Origin: Bradyrhizobium sp. BR 10289
GTDB lineage: Bacteria > Pseudomonadota > Alphaproteobacteria > Rhizobiales > Xanthobacteraceae
Assembly: GCF_019455385.1 (NCBI RefSeq)
Contig: NZ_JACOFR010000002.1
Location: 186,001-250,000, forward strand
DNA: 64,000 nucleotides
Direction: 5' to 3'
Shown piece after piece: positions 58,026-64,000 of the stretch; the first letter of the stretch is position 1; the number at the start of each line of letters is the position of its first letter. The notes beneath the pieces are model-generated. The model was not told the DNA's origin. It made no database searches and saw nothing but the letters and a program-made list of their open reading frames with translations. The translations under genes were made by a program, and so were the position numbers.

Positions 58026-59222
58026 CTAACGCAAATCCGGGGTCGAGTCAAAGAGCCGCTGGTGCTCGGTCAGGGCGAAACGGTCGGTCATTCCGGCAAT
58101 GAAATTGCCGATCCGGCGGGCCCGGTCGCCCTCATTATCAGCCTCAGCGCCGAGCAGCCATTCCGGCGGCAGGTCGGCCGGCGATTTCAGGTATTTTTCG
58201 AACAGGTCAAACAGGATCTGCTCGGCCTCCCCCATCACCCGCATCACCCGCTTGTGGCGATACATGTGCTGGTACAAGAAGCGCTTGATGGCGGCCTCCT
58301 CCTCGGCGACCTCCTGGGGGAACGCGACCAGCGCCCGGCTGTGCTGGCGCACGTCTTGGGCCGATTGCGGCTTCGCCGCATCGAGGTTCTTTCGCGTCTG
58401 GCTGAACACCGCGCCGATCAGGTGCGAGATCAGCTCGCGCACCAGTTCAGCCCCGCGCCTGACATCTTCGAGGTCGGGGTAATGCGCCGAGGTCTCGGCG
58501 ATGATCTCCGCGGTCAGCGGCATCACCTTGAGATCGTCGAGCTGGAATAGGCCGGCGCGCAGGCCGTCATCGATGTCGTGCGCGTCATAGGCGATGTCGT
58601 CGGCGAGCGCGGCGACCTGGGCTTCGAGCGAGGCAAAACTCCACAGCTCGAGATCATAGGTCTTGATGTAGTCGGCGATCCCGATGGGAACGCCGTACTC
58701 GCGATACCGGCCAACCGGCGCACCGCTGCGGTCGGTGAGCGGGCCGTTGTGCTTGACGATGCCCTCCAGCGACTCCCAAGTCAGATTCAGGCCGTCGAAC
58801 TCGGGATAGCGGTGCTCCAGCGAGCCGACGACGCGCAAGGTCTGGGCGTTGTGGTCGAAGCCGCCAAAGTCCTTCAGGCAGGCATCCAGCGCCCGCTCGC
58901 CGGCATGGCCGAACGGCGGATGGCCGAGATCGTGGGCGAGCGCCAAGGTTTCGGTGAGATCCTCGTCCAGCCCGAGCTGGCGCGCCAGCGCGCGGGCGAT
59001 CTGGGCCACCTCCAGAGAATGGGTCAGCCGGGTCCGGTAATGGTCGCCCTCGTGGAACACGAACACCTGGGTCTTGTACTTCAGGCGGCGGAACGCGGTG
59101 GAATGGATCACCCGATCGCAATCCCGCCGGAACGGGCTGCGGGTCCGGCTCGGGGGCTCGGCGACCAGCCGGCCGCGGCTGCGGTCGGGATCGCAGGCAT
59201 AGGGCGCGCGGGGAGCTGCCAT
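58026..59222 (-). CDS. dgt: dGTPase-like HD-domain phosphohydrolase
   Basis: A 398-residue member of the deoxyguanosinetriphosphate triphosphohydrolase-like family; it hydrolyses dNTPs to deoxynucleosides and triphosphate. HD metal ligands are in [20 protein letters not shown] and [20 protein letters not shown], with the N-terminal [20 protein letters not shown]. The ATG at 59222 is preferred to a GTG four codons upstream. First gene of a run with argS; divergent from the Fe-S carrier gene. Confidence 0.95.
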   Translation of the reverse strand: MAAPRAPYACDPDRSRGRLVAEPPSRTRSPFRRDCDRVIHSTAFRRLKYKTQVFVFHEGDHYRTRLTHSLEVAQIARALARQLGLDEDLTETLALAHDLGHPPFGHAGERALDACLKDFGGFDHNAQTLRVVGSLEHRYPEFDGLNLTWESLEGIVKHNGPLTDRSGAPVGRYREYGVPIGIADYIKTYDLELWSFASLEAQVAALADDIAYDAHDIDDGLRAGLFQLDDLKVMPLTAEIIAETSAHYPDLEDVRRGAELVRELISHLIGAVFSQTRKNLDAAKPQSAQDVRQHSRALVAFPQEVAEEEAAIKRFLYQHMYRHKRVMRVMGEAEQILFDLFEKYLKSPADLPPEWLLGAEADNEGDRARRIGNFIAGMTDRFALTEHQRLFDSTPDLR

Positions 59223-59357
59223 TCCGACGGACACGACGAATTTAGTCCCTATCCATTTGATTCTGCGTATCCTTGCACTTAACTATGCCGGACGCGGGAT
59301 ACCAAATGAATTGGCCAAATGAACTTGGTGTGACCGCGGGCCTATCGGAGACGAGCC

Positions 59358-59687
59358 ATGACGACTGCCGTGACCATCAGTGACCGTGCCGCCCGCCGGA
59401 TCGGGGAGATCCTCAAGGGCGAAGGCACAGGCGCGATGCTGCGCATCTCGGTCGAGGGCGGCGGCTGCTCCGGCTTCCAGTACAAGTTCGACATCGACCG
59501 CGCGCGCGGCGAGGACGATCTCGTGATCGAGCAGGAGAATGCGGTGGTGCTGGTCGATTCCGCCTCGCAGCCGTTCCTCGCGGGCTCCCAAGTCGATTTT
59601 GTCGACGACCTGATCGGCGCCTCGTTCCGCGTCAACAATCCGAACGCGACGGCGTCCTGCGGCTGCGGGACAAGCTTCTCGATCTGA
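59358..59687 (+). CDS. erpA: A-type iron-sulfur carrier (ErpA/IscA family)
   Basis: A 109-residue carrier that passes Fe-S clusters to target proteins. Conserved Cys ligands are in EGGGCSGFQYKFDI and SCGCGTSFSI. Of the IscA, SufA and ErpA types the sequence fits ErpA well, including the NNPNATASCGCGTSF end. It is divergent from dgt by about 135 bases. The exact subtype is not certain. Confidence 0.93.
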   Translation: MTTAVTISDRAARRIGEILKGEGTGAMLRISVEGGGCSGFQYKFDIDRARGEDDLVIEQENAVVLVDSASQPFLAGSQVDFVDDLIGASFRVNNPNATASCGCGTSFSI

Positions 59688-59855
59688 CGGGCGGCTTAGT
59701 CAGGCACGCGCCTGGCAGCTTGGAAACGGCGTGATCCGTAGCAGGCAGATACTACAAGAACGCGCGAAGCTCGTCAGTTGCGCCAGTTGACACCCAAACC
59801 CGAGAGAGCGCCCAGGCTCGGCCGTCGTCCCGGATGCCGGCCGCCTCGATCGAGG

Positions 59856-60512
59856 TCAGGTATGGGTCCAGACATCATCCCACCCTCCTTCGTCGTACCC
59901 GATCAGCCAATTTAAGGCGTGGTGTCTTTCCTGGGTCACGCCGGGATCGAGACCTGCAGGTACTGGCTGTCCTTTGATGCGCGCGTTTGTTACAGCCCAG
60001 TGATATCTGTAGATCAGATCGGCCTGATCAAGAATCTGGTCGATCGGACGAAGTTCGGAGTCTGCGATGAACTGAGAGGTTGTCCTTTCGGCCATCGTTC
60101 CTGCGGCATATTCCACGTCGCAAATCCGATCTGGCTTGCCCAGCTCCGCCACGAAGCCCAATGCCCAAAGCAAAGCCCACGCAGCTTCGTGCCTCCATGT
60201 GAACTGTATCCGGTCGTGCTCAGAAGGGGATTTGTCGAGGACGAAGGCAAGCTCCTTGGGAGTGAGATGCGGCCGGAGTTCGTAGGATTCCAGAAGATGT
60301 TCGGCTAACTCCTCTCCAAGTCCTTCGCCCTTTGCAGCAACGAAAAGGACACAGAGAGCGCGGAACGCGACCTCCTCCTTGGATCGTTTCAGCGCCTCAG
60401 CGGCTGTATCGATCACGGGCAGTTGGGCAAAGAAAGGTACGCCCTCGGCTCGAAGGACCGCTTCCGATCTGAGCTTTCTCTCAGCAGCTTCCGCCGGCAC
60501 TTCCCAGTTCAT
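59856..60512 (-). CDS. DUF4272-family protein
   Basis: A 218-residue soluble protein of unknown function. The pattern RKLRSEAVLRAEGVPFFAQL, then KEEVAFRALCVLFVAAKGEG, WRHEAAWALLWALGFVAELG and HWAVTNARIKGQPVPAGLD matches DUF4272. No signal peptide or membrane helix. It is expressed from the strand opposite to the Fe-S carrier gene. The 168-bp spacer before it shows nothing. Confidence 0.75.
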   Translation of the reverse strand: MNWEVPAEAAERKLRSEAVLRAEGVPFFAQLPVIDTAAEALKRSKEEVAFRALCVLFVAAKGEGLGEELAEHLLESYELRPHLTPKELAFVLDKSPSEHDRIQFTWRHEAAWALLWALGFVAELGKPDRICDVEYAAGTMAERTTSQFIADSELRPIDQILDQADLIYRYHWAVTNARIKGQPVPAGLDPGVTQERHHALNWLIGYDEGGWDDVWTHT

Positions 60513-60633
60513 GGCGACCTCAAACGCTTGCGACGGACGCTATATCACGAGACGTGAAAGCCGAACAGCGAAGGTTGTCAAGCGATCAAGAAACTAGTCT
60601 GGATTGTTGTGGCAGATAAACGGTTCTGCGCGG

Positions 60634-62943
60634 TTACGCACCGATGATCTGTCTCTCGTCGTCCGTCGACTCGACATCGTCAGGCATCAGTTCGGGCTGC
60701 AGCGGCGCGTCCTCCGCCATCACGTGGCCGTCCAGCGCGCGCAGCAGCGCCGTGACCAGCGCCGGCTTGCGCAGCGGCTTGGCCAAAAAGTCCGACATAC
60801 CGGCCTCGCGGCAGATCTTGACGTCCTCAGGGAAGGCATTGGCGGTCAGCGCGATGATCGGCAGCGAGGAAAAGCGCCCGCCTTCCGCGCGGATCGCGCG
60901 GGTTGCGGCGAGGCCGTCCATCTCGGGCATGCGCACGTCCATCAGCACGATGTCGTAATCGCCTTCGGACACCGCCGCGACAGCCTCGACGCCGTCGCTG
61001 ACGACGCGCAGCTCGACCTCGAACGCACCGAGCATCTTGCTCACGACCATGCGGTTGACGGCATCGTCCTCGGCGACCAGCACCTTCAAGGGCCGATCAA
61101 GTTCGGCAATACGCGCCTTGAGTTCGTCGATCTCGTCACGGCCTGCATCCTGGTCGGACGCCTGCGCCTGGCTCCAGGGCAGCACCAGCGTGAAGCGGAA
61201 GGTCGAGCCCTCGCCCGGCGTCGAGGTGACGCCGATGGTGCCGCCCATCTGCTCGATGATGCGCCGTGAGATCGCAAGGCCAAGCCCGGTGCCGCCGAAG
61301 CGGCGGCTGATCGAGGCGTCGGCCTGGGCGAAGTCGCTGAACAGCTGTCCGAGTTTTTCGGGCGCAATGCCGATGCCGCTGTCGGTGACCGTCCATTCGA
61401 CGGTGGCGAGCAGATCGCGGCGCGCCTGACACCGCGCCGAGATCGTCACCTCGCCGCTATCCGTGAACTTCACCGCGTTGGAGGCGAGGTTGAGCAGCAC
61501 CTGGCGGATGCGCGCGACATCGCCGCGCAGCGTCGGCGGCAGGTTCGGATCGAGCTCGACCTTCACCGCGATCCCCTTGCTCTTGGCGCTCGCGCGCGCA
61601 ACGGTCGCGACTGTCTCGACCAGCGCCTGTGGCGCGAAGTCGATCGCCTCGAACTGGAAGCGTCCGGCCTCCAGCTTGGACAGGTCGAGGATGTCGTTGA
61701 GGATGCGCTGGAGATTGTCACCGGACTCGCGGATCGTGGTGACGGCCTCGCGCTGCTCCGCATCGAGTTTGGTCTCCAGCAGCATGCTGGCAAGGCCGAG
61801 CACGCCGTTCATCGGCGTGCGGATCTCGTGGCTCATCACCGCCAGAAAGTCCGACTTGGCGCGGCTTTCGGCCTCGGCCTTCTCGGCGCGCCAGCGCTCG
61901 GTGACGTCGCGGCCGAAGCCGCGATAGCCCAGAAATTGCCCGTCGCGGTCATAGGCCGGCTTTGCCGTCAGCGACCACAGCCGCGCCTCGCCGCCGGCGA
62001 CGACCTTGATGTTCATCTCGTGCAGCGGCTCGGCGTGCTCCATCAGGCCGACGACATTGTAGGCGGCCGCCTTGTCCTCGGGGCAGAGCATGTCGAGCAC
62101 GTCCGCAAAGTGCGAGCCTTTCAGCAGCGGCAACGGCAGCTGCGCGACATCAGCGAAGCGCTGGGGGACGTCGACAAGGTGTCCCTCGGCGTCGGTCTGC
62201 CACAGCCAGTCGCTGGCGTTCTCCTGAAAGTCCTTCAGCAGCAGCGAGATGATCTCGGTCTGCCGTTCGAGCTCGAGCTGGGCCTTGAGATTGCCGAGGA
62301 ACAGATTGCCTTGCGAGACGATGTTGCGCGCCATGAAGAAGGCGAACAGCATCAGGAACACCGCCGTCACCAGATACGGCCCGGTGCCGCACAGCAGCAG
62401 CGCACCGGCGCAGCCGACGGTCATGGTGGCGAGATAGACGAGGCCCGCGCGCGGGAACGTCGACAGCGTGAAGGCGCCGCCCGACATCATGCCGACCATC
62501 AGGCAGGCCAGGATCAGCTGGCTGGTCGGCTCGATCCGGCTGAACAACGCGAGCGGCAGCGTGCCCCAGATCGCGGCGAGGAAGAACGCCTGCCGCAGCA
62601 TCTGCCGCGCGGCGCGGGGCGAAGCTTCCTGGGGCGGGTTCTTGTGCGAGCGCCGCCATGAGCGCACCGCGAGCGAGGCGGTGGCACCAAGCGTCAGGCC
62701 CCAGATCGCGAGAAAATCGTTCCAGCCCCGGCCCCAGAACAGGATCAGCACGATGGCGACGTTGAGCATGGTGACGGCCATCGTCACCGGGATCAGCCGG
62801 GTCACCGCGTCGATCTGCTTGGCGCGGATCCGGCGCAGCTCGCGCTCGCTGAGACCCACGGTCAAACCGTCCTCGATCTCGAAGCCACCGAGCCAGTACA
62901 GGAAGGCACCGATCAGGCCGTCTTGCGGCTCAATTCGCTTCAT
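60634..62943 (-). CDS. Hybrid sensor histidine kinase with receiver domain
   Basis: A 769-residue membrane kinase. About six helices occupy residues 45-215, followed by a PAS domain ([20 protein letters not shown] to [15 protein letters not shown]), HisKA with His372 in [13 protein letters not shown], HATPase motifs (N box [15 protein letters not shown]1 [11 protein letters not shown]2 [13 protein letters not shown]) and a C-terminal receiver with Asp669 in [14 protein letters not shown]. The signal is unknown; no separate response regulator lies nearby. It is divergent from xthA. Confidence 0.93.
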   Translation of the reverse strand: MKRIEPQDGLIGAFLYWLGGFEIEDGLTVGLSERELRRIRAKQIDAVTRLIPVTMAVTMLNVAIVLILFWGRGWNDFLAIWGLTLGATASLAVRSWRRSHKNPPQEASPRAARQMLRQAFFLAAIWGTLPLALFSRIEPTSQLILACLMVGMMSGGAFTLSTFPRAGLVYLATMTVGCAGALLLCGTGPYLVTAVFLMLFAFFMARNIVSQGNLFLGNLKAQLELERQTEIISLLLKDFQENASDWLWQTDAEGHLVDVPQRFADVAQLPLPLLKGSHFADVLDMLCPEDKAAAYNVVGLMEHAEPLHEMNIKVVAGGEARLWSLTAKPAYDRDGQFLGYRGFGRDVTERWRAEKAEAESRAKSDFLAVMSHEIRTPMNGVLGLASMLLETKLDAEQREAVTTIRESGDNLQRILNDILDLSKLEAGRFQFEAIDFAPQALVETVATVARASAKSKGIAVKVELDPNLPPTLRGDVARIRQVLLNLASNAVKFTDSGEVTISARCQARRDLLATVEWTVTDSGIGIAPEKLGQLFSDFAQADASISRRFGGTGLGLAISRRIIEQMGGTIGVTSTPGEGSTFRFTLVLPWSQAQASDQDAGRDEIDELKARIAELDRPLKVLVAEDDAVNRMVVSKMLGAFEVELRVVSDGVEAVAAVSEGDYDIVLMDVRMPEMDGLAATRAIRAEGGRFSSLPIIALTANAFPEDVKICREAGMSDFLAKPLRKPALVTALLRALDGHVMAEDAPLQPELMPDDVESTDDERQIIGA

Positions 62944-63097
62944 GAATTTTGTCCGGCCATCCCGTTCGAAAACCTTTCAGTATCAATGGCGCGGAGCCGG
63001 CTTAAGCCGGGTTAATTTTGTGGGAGATTTTGCGGCGTCCTTGACGGGAGCGTTAGCGGTTTGTTCTAACCGTGGCCCCTGGTCCGGAGCCGCCCCT

Positions 63098-63895
63098 ATG
63101 CCCATCAGAGTTGCCACCTGGAACGTCAATTCGGTCCGGCAGCGGATCGACCTGCTGCTGACCTGGCTGAAGGAGTGCCAGCCGGACATCGTCTGCCTGC
63201 AGGAGATCAAATGCGTCGACGAGGCGTTCCCGCGGCTGGAGATCGAGGCGCTGGGCTACAACGTCGTCACCCACGGGCAGAAGACCTTCAACGGCGTCGC
63301 GCTGCTCTCAAAGCTCCGCTTCGACGAGACCAAGTCGGGCCTCGCCGGTGACGACGAGGACGCCCATGCCCGCTTCCTCGAGGGCGTGGTGACGCTCAAA
63401 TCCGGCGTGCTGCGCATCGCCTGCCTTTATCTGCCCAACGGCAACCCGGTCGGGACCGAGAAATATCCCTACAAGCTCAAATGGATGTCGCGGCTTCTTG
63501 AGTATTCGAAGGAGCGCCTCAAGACCGAGGAGCCGCTGATCCTCGCAGGCGACTTCAACGTCATCCCGCATGCCCGCGACGTCCATAACCCGGCCGCCTG
63601 GACCGAGGACGCCCTGTTCAAGCCGGCGACGCGGGAGAGCTTTCAGGCCCTGCTCGGCCTCGGCCTGACCGATGCGCTGCGGGCCGTCACCGACGAGGGC
63701 GGGCTCTACACCTTCTGGGATTACCAGGCCGGTGCCTGGCAGAAGAACCACGGCCTGCGGATCGACCATCTGCTGCTGTCGCCGCAGGCCAGCGACAAGC
63801 TCGCCAATGTCGGGATCGACAGCTATGTGCGGGCCTGGGAGAAGCCGTCGGACCACGTGCCGGTGTGGGCGGACCTGGATCTGGAGGCGGCGTAA
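63098..63895 (+). CDS. xthA: Exodeoxyribonuclease III
   Basis: Mg-dependent AP endonuclease and 3'-5' exonuclease. The 265-residue protein has VATWNVNSVRQRIDLLLTWL, LQEIKCVDEAFPRLEI (metal Glu), LILAGDFNVIPHARD and the final KPSDHVPVWADLDLE with the catalytic Asp-His. ATG 63098 gives the family start. The length is normal. Confidence 0.96.
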   Translation: MPIRVATWNVNSVRQRIDLLLTWLKECQPDIVCLQEIKCVDEAFPRLEIEALGYNVVTHGQKTFNGVALLSKLRFDETKSGLAGDDEDAHARFLEGVVTLKSGVLRIACLYLPNGNPVGTEKYPYKLKWMSRLLEYSKERLKTEEPLILAGDFNVIPHARDVHNPAAWTEDALFKPATRESFQALLGLGLTDALRAVTDEGGLYTFWDYQAGAWQKNHGLRIDHLLLSPQASDKLANVGIDSYVRAWEKPSDHVPVWADLDLEAA

Positions 63896-63921
63896 CGCCG
63901 CCTCACCCGACCTTACCCGCC

Positions 63922-64000
63922 CTACTCGCGGCGGCCCTGCACCCACTGCTCCAGCATCTGCAGGCACATGGCGCGGTCGTCGTCGGAGGCTTTGGCGAAA
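63922..64000 (-). CDS. Partial gene, C-terminal end
   Basis: The last 26 codons of a minus-strand gene that runs off the window: the frame reads FAKASDDDRAMCLQMLEQWV to a TAG at 63922-63924. It is convergent with xthA. Too short to identify. Confidence 0.45.
   Translation of the reverse strand, partial: FAKASDDDRAMCLQMLEQWVQGRRE

Overview
The window is a GC-rich stretch of bacterial chromosome that looks alphaproteobacterial and most likely Bradyrhizobium or a close relative (Rhodopseudomonas/Nitrobacter group). This rests on the two small beta-barrel outer membrane proteins with the shared mature start ADLAARPYTKAP, the BA14K-family and DUF1127 genes, several dispersed repeat types I associate with Bradyrhizobium genomes, and the gene order dgt-argS-SPOR-nagZ-scpA-scpB-tatABC-serS-surE-pcm typical of this order. 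I see no rRNA, tRNA, CRISPR array, transposase, integrase or phage gene. The window is mostly housekeeping backbone with small accessory islands.

Layout. 0-10.5 kb: kup (K+ uptake), a BA14K secreted protein, gyrA, a DUF2306 membrane protein, ssb, two tandem outer membrane barrels with near-identical terminators, and a membrane-anchored protein whose C-terminal part is a thermolysin-like domain that has lost two of three zinc ligands. 10.8-17.9 kb: uvrA, a DinB-family gene broken by one amber codon, a DUF433/DUF5615 toxin-antitoxin-like pair, a HAD phosphatase, and a YVTN beta-propeller/SRPBCC pair resembling accessory genes of PQQ-alcohol dehydrogenase systems. 17.95-19.25 kb: no gene, but three different repeat elements in tandem. 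19.25-30.6 kb: a large DUF1217 repeat protein, an acyl-CoA synthetase with a tandem PCC-domain protein, two small GNAT genes flanking a TPR gene, DUF3597, DUF2189, a MltB-like transglycosylase and small proteins. 30.6-38.5 kb: trmFO coupled to a kinase/AMP-ligase-C-domain fusion, a CAP-domain protein, a class V aminotransferase, a cupin, a CadC-like regulator and threonine ammonia-lyase.

38.5-44.1 kb is the protein-export operon yajC-secD-secF followed by homologues of the mitochondrial complex I assembly factors NDUFAF3 and NDUFAF6, with a DUF815 ATPase gene divergent from it. 44.2-59.2 kb, almost all on the minus strand, holds envelope, division and chromosome functions: a DipM/NlpD-like LysM-LytM lipoprotein, pcm, surE, serS, tatABC, scpAB, nagZ, a SPOR-domain protein, argS and dgt. 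Several neighbours overlap by ATGA (tatB/tatC, scpA/nagZ, Mth938/phytoene-synthase-like), which indicates translational coupling. 59.3-64 kb: an A-type Fe-S carrier, a DUF4272 protein, a hybrid sensor kinase, xthA and the end of an unrecognised gene.

The items most worth a second look are the degenerate thermolysin-like protein (8765-10495), the kinase/AMP-binding-C fusion next to trmFO (32053-33147), the inverted pair of double-hairpin repeats with compensatory stem changes (44107-44209 and 49911-50010), the structured repeat block at 18.1-18.9 kb, and the amber-interrupted DinB gene at 13863-14426.
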